Shown here piece after piece: positions 52,805-60,524 of a stretch of 60,524 bases of DNA. Positions within the stretch are counted from its first letter, which is position 1; each line of letters starts with the position of its first letter. The notes beneath the pieces were generated by a model that was not told the DNA's origin, did not search any database, and saw only the letters and a list, made by a program, of their open reading frames with translations. The stretch is from assembly GCA_040905045.1 (NCBI GenBank), contig JBBDSH010000008.1:1-60524 (forward strand), read 5' to 3'. The position numbers and the translations under genes are program-made. The DNA is from JBBDSH01 sp040905045 (GTDB taxonomy: Bacteria > Pseudomonadota > Gammaproteobacteria > Eutrophobiales > Eutrophobiaceae).

Positions 52805-52826
52805 AGAGTATACCTGTTGCTACTCT
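52805..52826. promoter_or_regulatory. Candidate TetR operator
   Basis: Inverted AGAGTA (52805-52810) and TACTCT (52821-52826) with a 10-bp spacer, located in the divergent TetR/SDR region. Weak palindrome, inference only. Confidence 0.3.
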
Positions 52827-52914
52827 GCTCTGCTACCTCGCAGGCGCCGCAGGGCCGAGGACCCGGTGCCGTGGGATGTTATCCATTCATAAACACTATC
52901 ACGGGAGACGGGTA

Positions 52915-53664
52915 ATGGGACGCGTAAGCGGTAAAGTGGCACTAATCACAGGCGCCGCCGGTGGCCTGGGCAGGAGTGATGCCTTGACACTGGCGCGTGA
53001 AGGGGCAAAGGTCATGGTGACCGATATCGACGACAAGGTCGCCGGAGTCGTGGATGAGATAGAGAAAGCCGGCGGCGAGGCGGCCTGGCTGGTGCAGGAT
53101 GTACGTGATGAAGAGCAATGGCAGGCGACCATTGCCGCGGTCGAGGAACGCTTCGGCGGTCTTGATATTCTGGTCAATAATGCCGGAGTGGTTATCGTTG
53201 CGACGCCGGAAGAAACGACTCTGGATCAGTTCCGGTTCGCCAACGCGGTCATGAGCGAGGGTGTCTATCTGGGCTGCAAGTACGCCATACCGGCCATGCG
53301 CCGGCGTGGTGGCGGTTCCATCATCAATATGTCCTCGATTGCTTCTCACCTCGGTTATCCGGTGTTTTTTGCCTACACCGCCGCCAAGGGTGCGGTCCGG
53401 TCCATGACCAAGTCCATTGCCGTCCATTGCCAGATGAACGGCGACAAAATCCGCTGCAATTCCATCCACGCCGGTGCCATTGATACGGCCATGGTGGCAC
53501 AGGCCCACAAGGAGATCGGTATTGACCCGCCCGGTGAGGATGATCCCATCGGCATGGGCAAGCCCGAGGACGTAGCCAATCTGGTGCTCTACCTGGCCAG
53601 CGACGAATCCCGTTTTGTGAACGGTACCGAAATGGTCATTGATAATGCCCTGAGTATCCAGTAA
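52915..53664 (+). CDS. SDR-family oxidoreductase (canonical)
   Basis: 249 residues. GAAGGLGRS cofactor loop, NNAG, and a complete active site with Ser (SSIASHLG) and YTAAK. NAD(H) is likely, because an Asp follows beta-2 (TDIDDK). Start ATG 52915, since GGGAGACGGG precedes it; the longer frame back to 52876 is not supported. Divergent from the TetR gene and followed by a promoter-like region, so it is likely monocistronic. Reaction: alcohol/ketone interconversion on an unknown substrate. Confidence 0.87.
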   Translation: MGRVSGKVALITGAAGGLGRSDALTLAREGAKVMVTDIDDKVAGVVDEIEKAGGEAAWLVQDVRDEEQWQATIAAVEERFGGLDILVNNAGVVIVATPEETTLDQFRFANAVMSEGVYLGCKYAIPAMRRRGGGSIINMSSIASHLGYPVFFAYTAAKGAVRSMTKSIAVHCQMNGDKIRCNSIHAGAIDTAMVAQAHKEIGIDPPGEDDPIGMGKPEDVANLVLYLASDESRFVNGTEMVIDNALSIQ

Positions 53665-53734
53665 GAGCGGGGAACGGCTTTTTTTAGCCTGATAAAAAAC
53701 AATCACGCTTGTTTCTTTTTTGACCGGGGGTTGC

Positions 53735-53755
53735 TATACTGACTTGTATTCAAGT
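53735..53755 (+). promoter_or_regulatory. Candidate extended -10 promoter and operator for the 53.9-60.5 kb cluster
   Basis: TGCTATACT at 53732-53740 is an extended -10. Just downstream is a palindrome ACTTG-TATT-CAAGT (53742-53755). The -35 match is weak. It lies 180 bp before the SDR gene. Confidence 0.4.
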
Positions 53756-53933
53756 AATACGGAATACCCTGATCAGTACATGGTTGATTGTCTGGTCGGG
53801 TGTATTCTCCGCACTACCCGGTGAAATGGGCCTCGGCCCTGAATACTGAGGAGTACCGACATCGACCGCCCTCCGGCAGAACCCGTCGGCGGACAGCGGT
53901 TCATCATCAATCCTGACGCTAAGGGGGATCACT

Positions 53934-54695
53934 ATGGATTTGGGACTTAAAGGTAAAAAAGCGATCATCACCGGCGCCACCCGGGGTATTGGCCGCGCCA
54001 TTGCGGAGACTCTGGCGAAGGAGAAGGTGGATATCGGACTGTGCGCCCGTGACGAAGAACAGGTCAAGGACGCGGTGGCGGCGCTGGAAGACATGGGTGT
54101 GAAGGCCGTGGGTAATGCCGTCAACGTGCGTGACAAGGATGAGTACGAGGGCTGGCTCAAGCAAACCGCCGAAACCCTGGGCGGTGTGGACATCTTCGTG
54201 GCCAGCGTCAGCGGTGGCGGCGGTATGGACTCCGAGCGCAACTGGTGGCGCAATTTCGAGATTGACGTATTGCACACGGTGCGTGGTTGCGAAACCCTGA
54301 TGGAGAGTCTAGAGGCGTCTGAAGATGCATCCGTCGTCATTGTGTCTTCCACCAATGCTGTTGAATTCTTCGCCGGCCCCATGGGATACAACGCCATGAA
54401 GGGTGCGCTCATCAACTACGGTTCCCAGCTGGCCCAGTTTGTCGGCGGCAAGGGCATTCGTGTCAATTCGGTCTGCCCCGGTCCCGTTTATTTCGAGGGC
54501 GGCGCCTGGGAGATGATCGAGGGCACCAATCCCAAGTTCTATGAAAGCACGCAGCGCAAATTTCCCAGCAAGCGTTTTGTGGAACCCGAGGAAGTGGCCC
54601 GGACGGTGGCCTTTATCGCCAGTCCCGCGGCCAGTGCCATCACCGGCGTCAACCTGGTGGTGGATAACGGTTACACCAAACGGGTGCAGTACTGA
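53934..54695 (+). CDS. SDR-family oxidoreductase (canonical), second
   Basis: 253 residues. GATRGIGRA cofactor loop, catalytic Ser (SSTNAVEF) and YNAMK are intact. The usual NNAG is replaced by ASVSGGGG, found in some SDR subgroups. The acceptor of beta-2 is ARD, which suggests NADP(H). It is the first gene of the cluster with ThuA, Rieske and 2-oxoacid dehydrogenase genes, separated from ThuA by 247 bp of repeat. It probably oxidises a pathway alcohol or reduces a ketone. Confidence 0.86.
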   Translation: MDLGLKGKKAIITGATRGIGRAIAETLAKEKVDIGLCARDEEQVKDAVAALEDMGVKAVGNAVNVRDKDEYEGWLKQTAETLGGVDIFVASVSGGGGMDSERNWWRNFEIDVLHTVRGCETLMESLEASEDASVVIVSSTNAVEFFAGPMGYNAMKGALINYGSQLAQFVGGKGIRVNSVCPGPVYFEGGAWEMIEGTNPKFYESTQRKFPSKRFVEPEEVARTVAFIASPAASAITGVNLVVDNGYTKRVQY

Positions 54696-54755
54696 ATAGA
54701 TGTTCCGAATACCGTTACACCTGTATATACAGTTGAAGGTAGCCGCTTCAGGGAG

Positions 54756-54848
54756 GATGGGTTCATGGTGTATCCGCTCCATGGGCCATCCCTGGCCCGG
54801 TCCCGCGCTCGTCCATGGCGCTGGTCGCTTCAACACCATGAACCCATC
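54756..54848. repeat. CATGGTGT-ended repeat, copy 2
   Basis: 16-bp perfect inverted ends GATGGGTTCATGGTGT (54756-54771) and ACACCATGAACCCATC (54833-54848). The core matches copy 1 at 24510 (CGGTCCCGCGCTCGTCCATGG). Outside it, GTTCCGAATACCG (54702) and CGGAATTCGGAAC (54908) form a larger outer pair. Confidence 0.8.
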
Positions 54849-54942
54849 CACCCCTTCAGTGCGTAGCCCGGATGAAGCGCAGCGTAATCCGGGGATTATC
54901 TGTAGCGGAATTCGGAACAGTTGACAGGCGACGGTAACGATT

Positions 54943-55686
54943 ATGCAGCGTACCAAGGTACATTTAGTCTGCGGCGGCAGGTTCCACGATATCGATTTCG
55001 CCCGGCTTGAATTGCTCAAGCTGCTGGCGGAACAGGAGCACTTTCGTGTCAGCGTGGCGCCGGATTATCGGGATGTCGACCAGATACGCGATGCGGATGC
55101 ATTGATCACCTATACCTGTGAAGTCATGCCCACCGATGAACAGCAGGACGCGCTGGCCGATTATCTTAATGCCGGTAAGCGCTGGTTTGCCCTGCACGGA
55201 ACCAATTCCCGTTTGAAGTACATCAAGGGCAAGGGCTGGGACGCGCCCCGGGAGGCACCGCGGTTCATGGACATGCTGGGCAGCCAGTTTCTGGCCCACC
55301 CGCCCATACAACCGTATACGGTCCGGCCCTGTGTGAGTGATGATCCGCTGGTCGAGGGGATCACGCCTTTCGAAGCGGACGACGAACTCTATCTCTGTGA
55401 ATTCCACGGCGAACGCAGGGATCTGATGGTGACCGAGTATTCGGGCAAGGCCGAGGGGTTCATACACGACGACTGGACCGAATACGGCAGCGTGCCGGTG
55501 ATGTATCTGCACCCATGGGGCGAGGGCGAAGTGCTGTACCTGAACCTGGGGCATGCCCGCGGCAAATACGACATGCTCCCCATCATGGAAGAGTATCCTC
55601 ATATCGAGCGCGGCAGCTGGAAGCAACCGGAATTCTATGAATTACTGCGCCGGGGCATGCGCTGGATGGTTGGTGAGATACATTGA
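54943..55686 (+). CDS. ThuA-like protein (trehalose-utilisation type, glutamine-amidotransferase fold)
   Basis: 247 residues. The class I amidotransferase-like fold appears in ADALITYTCEVMPTDEQQDALADYLNAG and WFALHGTNSRLKY. There is no Cys in the nucleophile elbow, as in other ThuA members, so no glutaminase is expected. Linked to sugar oxidation in some bacteria. Here it precedes the Rieske gene by 19 bp, so the two are cotranscribed. Its role in this pathway is unknown. Confidence 0.8.
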   Translation: MQRTKVHLVCGGRFHDIDFARLELLKLLAEQEHFRVSVAPDYRDVDQIRDADALITYTCEVMPTDEQQDALADYLNAGKRWFALHGTNSRLKYIKGKGWDAPREAPRFMDMLGSQFLAHPPIQPYTVRPCVSDDPLVEGITPFEADDELYLCEFHGERRDLMVTEYSGKAEGFIHDDWTEYGSVPVMYLHPWGEGEVLYLNLGHARGKYDMLPIMEEYPHIERGSWKQPEFYELLRRGMRWMVGEIH

Positions 55687-55705
55687 TGAACACGAAAAGG
55701 TGACT

Positions 55706-57016
55706 ATGGCGGCCAGGCAAGACAAGACGGTAAGCGACGTGGGCAAGACGCCCCTCGAGAAATACCCGGACCCGGATCTGGGGAACGATGTGATCCCCAA
55801 GGAACGCTATACGTCGGCCGAATTCATGCAGCAGGAATGGGAGAATATCTGGACCAAAGTCTGGCTCATGGGGGCCCTGGAACAGGACCTGCGGGAACCG
55901 GGCGATTACGTCGTCACCGAAATCGGCCGGGAATCCATCCTCATCGTGCGCCAGCAGGACGGCGGCGTGCGGGCGTTCTACAATGTCTGCCAGCATCGCG
56001 GAAATCTTCTGCGTCCCAAGGGTCTCGGCAGTACCGAGTCCTTCCAGTGCGCCTACCACCACTGGGAATATCATCTCGACGGCAGTTTCAAGCGTATCCC
56101 GGATGAGGAAACCTTTCCCCAGGGGCGGCCCTGCGCCGGCCTGGAGGAGATCCCCTGTGATACCTGGGGCAGCTGGGTCTGGTTCAGCCTCAATCCGGAT
56201 GTCGAGCCCCTGAAGGATTACCTGGAGGAAATCCCCCAGCACCTGGATCCCTATCACTTCGAACGCATGGCCCTGACCCGGGACGTAACCGTGGAATGGG
56301 ATTGCAACTGGAAGGCTTCCGTCGACGCCTTCAACGAAAGTTATCATGTCCAGGGTATCCATCCGCAGTTGCTGTATCACCTGGACGATATCAATCTCCA
56401 GATCGATTGTTTCAATCGTCACAACCGTTATCTGATACCGTTCGTCACGGTCAGTCCCCGTATCACCCCGCCCAACGCCCTTCCGGAGGGCATCAAGATG
56501 CTCATGAAAGACGCGGGGATGGATCCGGCCGACTACGAAGGCAAGGTCACCGATGTGCGCCGGGATCTTCAGAAATGGAAACGTGAGAACGGTCCGAAAC
56601 AGGGCAAGGATTATTCCGACCTGCATGATGAGCAACTGACCGACGATTATCATTACCTGATATTTCCCAGTGTCACGCTGAATACCCACGCGGATGATTA
56701 CTGGCTGTTCCGTCAGCGGCCCCATGCCACGGATCCCAACAAGATGTATTTCGACATCATGACCTTCGAACTCGTGCCGGAAGGCGAGGAGTGGCCGGAA
56801 CGTCCCGAGCATATGGAATTCAAGCACGGCGAAAAGAGCATCGGTCTGGTGCTGAACCAGGATGCCTACAACCTGCCGGGCGTGCAGCACGGCATGCTGA
56901 GCCGCGGATTCCGGGGTCTCTGGATCGGGGATCAGGAACTGCGCATCCGGCACTTTCATAAGGTGATTGACGATTACATTTACGGTCCCGGGGAAAAACC
57001 CGAGGGCGCGCTGTAG
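55706..57016 (+). CDS. Rieske non-haem iron oxygenase, alpha subunit type
   Basis: 436 residues. The Rieske [2Fe-2S] site is CQHRGN and CAYHHW (normally C-x-H and C-x2-H). The mononuclear iron site is ESYHVQGIH with the preceding Asn/Asp, and an acid residue downstream completes the triad. Catalyses oxygenation or O-/N-demethylation of an organic compound. No ferredoxin or reductase gene is in the cluster, so the electron supply must lie elsewhere. ATG 55706 follows AAAGG and lies 19 bp after ThuA. The nearest families include aromatic-ring hydroxylases of sphingomonad type; substrate unknown. Confidence 0.9.
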   Translation: MAARQDKTVSDVGKTPLEKYPDPDLGNDVIPKERYTSAEFMQQEWENIWTKVWLMGALEQDLREPGDYVVTEIGRESILIVRQQDGGVRAFYNVCQHRGNLLRPKGLGSTESFQCAYHHWEYHLDGSFKRIPDEETFPQGRPCAGLEEIPCDTWGSWVWFSLNPDVEPLKDYLEEIPQHLDPYHFERMALTRDVTVEWDCNWKASVDAFNESYHVQGIHPQLLYHLDDINLQIDCFNRHNRYLIPFVTVSPRITPPNALPEGIKMLMKDAGMDPADYEGKVTDVRRDLQKWKRENGPKQGKDYSDLHDEQLTDDYHYLIFPSVTLNTHADDYWLFRQRPHATDPNKMYFDIMTFELVPEGEEWPERPEHMEFKHGEKSIGLVLNQDAYNLPGVQHGMLSRGFRGLWIGDQELRIRHFHKVIDDYIYGPGEKPEGAL

Positions 57017-57033
57017 CTTAATGGGTGTCCCGA

Positions 57034-57201
57034 ATTCCACTACGTCGGGGCGTGCGGCGTGGAAGATTAAAGAAATGCAACATGGAGGAAGGGCGGGGTC
57101 ATGGTGTTGGAGCGACTAGCGCCAGGGATGGCTCGGGGAGCGGAAACACCATGGCCCTGCCCTGTGCTCAGTGAGTGATCATAGTGGAATTTCGAACACA
57201 T
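57034..57201. repeat. CATGGTGT-ended repeat, copy 3 in a larger inverted repeat
   Basis: 57090-57162 holds the inverted short form: arms AGGGCGGGGTCATGGTGTT and AACACCATGGCCCTGCCCT. It lacks about 23 bp of the copy 1 core, between two TGGC repeats. It is enclosed by CGAATTCCACTA (57037) and TAGTGGAATTTCG (57183), which pair. Confidence 0.75.
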
Positions 57202-57241
57202 ATTTAGATACCGACAAGAGCGATTCATTGGAGAGACGAAC

Positions 57242-58216
57242 GTGGCGGATTTGAGCCGAGACCAATTACTGCACGCCTACCGGCAAATGAAGACCATTCG
57301 GGAATTCGAGGAACGGCTGCACCTGGAAATCCAGACCGGGGAGATCCCCGGCTTCACGCACCTGTATGCGGGACAGGAAGCCGTGGCTGTCGGTGTCTGT
57401 GAACATCTCGATGATGACGATTACATTGTCAGTACGCATCGCGGCCACGGTCATTGCATCGCCAAGGGCTGCGACGTTATCGGCATGATGAAAGAAATCT
57501 ACGGCCGTGCCGACGGATTATGCAAGGGCAAGGGCGGTTCCATGCACATCGCCGATTTCGACAAGGGCATGCTGGGTGCCAACGCCATTGTCGGCGGCGG
57601 TCCGCCCATTGCCGTGGGTTCCGCCATTGCCTGCAAGATACGCGGTGACGGCAAGGTCAGCGTGGCCTTCGGCGGCGACGGTTCCTGCAACCAGGGAACG
57701 GTATTCGAGGCCATGAACATGGCCGTGGTCCTGCAGGTGCCGACCATATTCGTATTCGAGGATAACGGCTACAGTGAACATACCGGAACTTCCTACGCAG
57801 TGGGCTCCAATGATATCGCCGGCCGGGCCGCCGGCTTCGGCATGCCCGCCGTGAAATGCGACGGCGCGGATTTCTTCGCCGTCTACGAGGCCATGGGCGA
57901 GGCCATCGAGCGTGCCCGCAGCGGCGGCGGCCCGAGTACGGTGGAATGCACCATTACCCGTTTCTACGGCCATTTCGAGGGTGATCCGCAGAACTACCGC
58001 GCCAAGGACGAGGTAGAGCGATTCCGCGAGACCAAGGATTGTCTTAAAAACTTCCGTAAGAATGTGGAAAAGAACGGCCTTCTTGATATATCGGATCTGG
58101 ACAAGATCGATACCGAGGTCCTGGATCTGATCGAGGAGGCGGTAAAGGCCGCAAAGGCTGCGCCGACCCCGAAACCGGAAGATGTATTAACCGACGTTTA
58201 TATCAACTACGCTTGA
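57242..58216 (+). CDS. Thiamine pyrophosphate dehydrogenase E1 alpha (pyruvate/acetoin type)
   Basis: 324 residues. ThDP-binding motif GGDGSCNQGTVFEAMNMA and EDNGYS are canonical; phosphorylation-loop sequence after YAVGSND is short, as in bacterial acetoin dehydrogenase. Works with the beta subunit and E2 as a 2-oxoacid (or acetoin) dehydrogenase. GTG start at 57242 with GGAGAG upstream. It lies 225 bp after the Rieske gene across a repeat, so joint transcription is possible but not certain. Confidence 0.9.
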   Translation: MADLSRDQLLHAYRQMKTIREFEERLHLEIQTGEIPGFTHLYAGQEAVAVGVCEHLDDDDYIVSTHRGHGHCIAKGCDVIGMMKEIYGRADGLCKGKGGSMHIADFDKGMLGANAIVGGGPPIAVGSAIACKIRGDGKVSVAFGGDGSCNQGTVFEAMNMAVVLQVPTIFVFEDNGYSEHTGTSYAVGSNDIAGRAAGFGMPAVKCDGADFFAVYEAMGEAIERARSGGGPSTVECTITRFYGHFEGDPQNYRAKDEVERFRETKDCLKNFRKNVEKNGLLDISDLDKIDTEVLDLIEEAVKAAKAAPTPKPEDVLTDVYINYA

Positions 58217-58229
58217 AAGGAAAACCCCA

Positions 58230-59237
58230 ATGCCAGTCATATCTTTCCGTGACGCCGTGAACCAGGCCCTGCATGAGGAGATGGAACGGGATCCCAATGT
58301 CATCCTCCTTGGTGAGGACGTTTCCGGCGGAGCCGGCGGAAGCTCCGGGGAAAGGGACGCCGCCGGCGGGATCTTCGGCGTCTCCAAGGGCCTGATCACC
58401 AAGTACGGCGAACAGCGTGTCATCGATACCCCCATTTCCGAATCCGCCATTATCGGTGCCGGAGCGGGTGCGGCCCTCGCCGGGCTGCGTCCCATTTCCG
58501 AGCTCATGTTTGCCGACTTTGTCGGTGTCTGCATGGACCAGATCTATAACCAGATCGCCAAGTTTCGCTACATGTTCGGCGGCAAGACCCGCTGCCCCAT
58601 CGTTATCCGCACGGCCACCGGCGCCGGCATGAACATGGGTGCCCAGCATTCCCAGACCATCTACAACCTGCTCACGGCTGTTCCGGGCCTGAAGATTGTC
58701 GTGCCCAGTAACGCCTATGACGCCAAGGGCCTGCTCAAGAGCGCCATCCGTGATGATGACCCGGTGGTCTTTTTCGAGCACAAGGCCCTGTATCCACGCA
58801 AGTGTGAAGTGCCGGAAGAGGAATACCTCATTCCCATCGGCGAGGCCGCCATGCCCCGCGAGGGAGACGATGCCACCGTGGTGGCCATCGGCCGTATGGT
58901 CGTATTCGCGGAGAAGGCGCTGGACAAGCTGAAGGAAGACGGTATCACAGCGGATCTGATCGACCCGCGTTCACTCTCGCCCCTGGACGAAGAGATGATT
59001 TTCGAAAGCCTGGAACACACCGGCCGGTTGGTCATCGTCGATGAATCACCGCCCCGCTGCAGTGTCGCCTCCGATATCGCCGGCATTGTCGCCAGCAAGG
59101 CCTTTGCTTCCCTCAAGGCGCCGGTGAAGCTGGTGACCGCGCCGCATACGCCGGTACCCTTCGCCAAGGAACTGGAACGTGCCTATGTACCGGGCCCCGA
59201 TCGTATCGAAGCTGCGATACGGGAAGTGATTCAATGA
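58230..59237 (+). CDS. Dehydrogenase E1 beta (pyruvate/acetoin type)
   Basis: 335 residues, transketolase-like fold. Motifs: VILLGEDVSGGAGG at the start, TPISESAIIGAGAGAALAG and the RHSQT-type AQHSQTIYNLL. Partner of the E1 alpha gene 13 bp upstream. ATG 58230. Its stop overlaps the E2 start by 4 bp. Pyruvate versus acetoin cannot be distinguished from sequence here. Confidence 0.92.
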   Translation: MPVISFRDAVNQALHEEMERDPNVILLGEDVSGGAGGSSGERDAAGGIFGVSKGLITKYGEQRVIDTPISESAIIGAGAGAALAGLRPISELMFADFVGVCMDQIYNQIAKFRYMFGGKTRCPIVIRTATGAGMNMGAQHSQTIYNLLTAVPGLKIVVPSNAYDAKGLLKSAIRDDDPVVFFEHKALYPRKCEVPEEEYLIPIGEAAMPREGDDATVVAIGRMVVFAEKALDKLKEDGITADLIDPRSLSPLDEEMIFESLEHTGRLVIVDESPPRCSVASDIAGIVASKAFASLKAPVKLVTAPHTPVPFAKELERAYVPGPDRIEAAIREVIQ

Positions 59238-60466
59238 GCAATATATACCCTGTTACCGTCCCCAAGTGGGGCATCGAAATGCAGGAAGGCACTATTGTTG
59301 AGTGGCATGCTGAGCAGGGAGATTCAATCAGCAAGGGCAATGACCTTGTCGATATCGAAACGGACAAGATCGTCAACACCATGGAAGCGCCCGCCGACGG
59401 TGTCTTCGTCCGCCGGCTGGTGGATACGGGTGATACGCTCAAGGTGGGCGAATTACTCGGAGTCATTGCGCCCGAGGGTACCGATGATGCTGCCATTGAC
59501 GAATTCGTCTCCGGATTCAAGCCGGTTGATGCATCGTTCGGCTACGATGATAACGAAAACGAAGCCACCGAAACTCCGGAAGCGGCTCCCGAACCGGAAG
59601 CACCGGCCGAACCCGCGGCCGGTGACGGCGGCAAGCCCCGGGTCAGTCCGGCGGCGGCGCGCCTCGCCCGGGAACTGGGCGTGGACGTGAACCGGGTAAA
59701 GGGCACCGGCCGCGGCGGGCGGATTTCGCGGGAGGACGTGGAGGCCTTTGTCGCTGACCAGGGCGGGGAAGATGCCGCCCCTGCCGACACGAAAGCGGCT
59801 TACGAATCGCTGCCCATGAGCGCCACCCGCAAGACCATCGCCAAACGCCTGGTGGAAGCCAAGCAGCAGATACCCCATTTTTATCTCACCACGGACATCG
59901 CCATGAACGCGGCGCTGGAGAAACGCGCAGCGCTCAAGGAGGGTGGCAATGCGGTGTCCGTCAACGACGTCATCGCGCGGGCGGTGGTGCTGGCTTTGCA
60001 AGAACATCCGGACGTCAACGTTCATGTGGTCGGCGAGGAAATCCGCCGCTTTGCCGACGTCAATCTGGCCATTGCCGTGGCTACCGACAAGGGCCTGATG
60101 ACGCCGGTTGTGCAAAGGGCACAGACATTGTCGCTGACCGATCTGGCGCAACGTTCCCGGGAACTGGCCGACAAGGCCCGCGGCGGTGAACTGGCTCGCG
60201 AAGATGTGGCGAGCGGAACTTTCACCCTGTCCAATCTGGGTATGTTCGGCCTGACGGAATTCGCCGCCGTGATCAATCCGCCCCAGGGAGCGATCCTCGC
60301 CGTGGGCGGCTGCAGCGAGCGTGTTGTGATGAAGAACGACCAACCCGCTGTGGCACAGTACCTTCGGGCCACCCTGTCCTGTGATCACCGTGCCATCGAC
60401 GGTGCTCTGGGGGCACAGTTTCTGGCGAGCCTGAAGTCGCAGCTTGAACAGCCCGATAATCTGTAG
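59234..60466 (+). CDS. Dihydrolipoamide acyltransferase E2
   Basis: 410 residues. Lipoyl domain with the modified Lys45 (DIETDKIVN), a linker rich in Ala/Pro/Glu (about 95-125), a peripheral-subunit-binding domain (SPAAARLARELGVD, VKGTGRGGRISREDV), then the catalytic domain ending in SCDHRAIDGALG, which carries the His-Asp pair. Core of the complex with E1 alpha/beta. It overlaps the E1 beta gene by 4 bp. An E3 or further gene may follow the window edge. Confidence 0.93.
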   Translation: MSNIYPVTVPKWGIEMQEGTIVEWHAEQGDSISKGNDLVDIETDKIVNTMEAPADGVFVRRLVDTGDTLKVGELLGVIAPEGTDDAAIDEFVSGFKPVDASFGYDDNENEATETPEAAPEPEAPAEPAAGDGGKPRVSPAAARLARELGVDVNRVKGTGRGGRISREDVEAFVADQGGEDAAPADTKAAYESLPMSATRKTIAKRLVEAKQQIPHFYLTTDIAMNAALEKRAALKEGGNAVSVNDVIARAVVLALQEHPDVNVHVVGEEIRRFADVNLAIAVATDKGLMTPVVQRAQTLSLTDLAQRSRELADKARGGELAREDVASGTFTLSNLGMFGLTEFAAVINPPQGAILAVGGCSERVVMKNDQPAVAQYLRATLSCDHRAIDGALGAQFLASLKSQLEQPDNL

Positions 60467-60483
60467 AACCGGAGAATGTCATT

Positions 60484-60524
60484 ATGAGTGAATTTCAGCC
60501 GGAACCCGTTCGGGATCGCGGCAC
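60484..60524 (+). CDS. Partial next gene of the dehydrogenase cluster
   Basis: An ATG at 60484 with GGAG upstream opens a frame beginning MSEFQPEPVRDRG, cut by the end of the window. It lies 17 bp after the E2 gene. Too short to name. Confidence 0.5.
   Translation, partial: MSEFQPEPVRDRG

Overview
The window looks like chromosomal DNA of a GC-rich (by eye mid-to-high 50s %), probably uncultivated gammaproteobacterium. Supporting signs are Gram-negative features (TonB-dependent receptor, lipoproteins, cytochrome b561), a squalene-hopene cyclase, a methylcitrate cycle, and many dispersed intergenic repeats. No rRNA, tRNA, CRISPR array, phage or intact insertion sequence was seen. The species cannot be named from this sequence alone.

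Layout. 0-9.5 kb: housekeeping and accessory genes (c-type cytochrome, two-domain PPK2 kinase, IMPase-type phosphatase, CDGSH protein, aspartate aminotransferase, MFS pump, thioesterase, cytochrome b561). A divergent pair of ATP-grasp enzymes resembles the Orf17/OrfY pair of tetrahydromethanopterin biosynthesis. 9.7-12.1 kb: aromatic amino acid decarboxylase and an SDR with an altered active site. 12.2-17.3 kb: an inserted-looking block (M48 lipoprotein protease, three secreted proteins, 5'-truncated diguanylate cyclase) ending in a 139-bp remnant of a second copy of that SDR gene. 17.5-30 kb: catabolic genes (IclR regulator, citryl-CoA-lyase-like protein, TonB receptor, VOC protein, flavodoxin, PaaK-like CoA ligase, two MetE-like zinc enzymes, tungsten/molybdenum AOR). 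30-36.6 kb: FAD-linked oxidase, ThDP enzyme, DUF1932-type dehydrogenase, TauE-like exporter, thioredoxin reductase. 36.7-41 kb: shc with an unknown partner, and a SIMPL protein. 41.3-49.6 kb: ppdK, then gntR-prpB-prpC-prpD, divergent from a metallo-beta-lactamase-fold gene, with paired operators. 49.9-60.5 kb: CoA-thioester enzymes, a TetR regulator, two SDRs, a ThuA-like protein, a Rieske oxygenase and an E1alpha/E1beta/E2 2-oxoacid dehydrogenase; the next gene runs off the end.

How it fits together. The content suggests aerobic use of organic acids and aromatic or terpenoid-like compounds: uptake through the TonB receptor, CoA activation, oxygenation by the Rieske enzyme, and carbon entry through 2-oxoacid dehydrogenase and the methylcitrate cycle, with PPDK returning pyruvate to PEP. 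The substrates are not deducible.

The most unusual feature is the repeat load. Heptamer (7-bp period) tandem arrays contain or abut the stop codons of about ten genes, read AGGAG-rich on the coding strand in most cases, and pair across convergent gene ends around a palindromic core. Other families are a TTAA-flanked MITE that supplies the start codon of the cytochrome gene, a CTCGCCAAG hairpin family that brackets a GxxExxY gene, CACAGAG inverted arms, and a CATGGTGT-ended element present three times.
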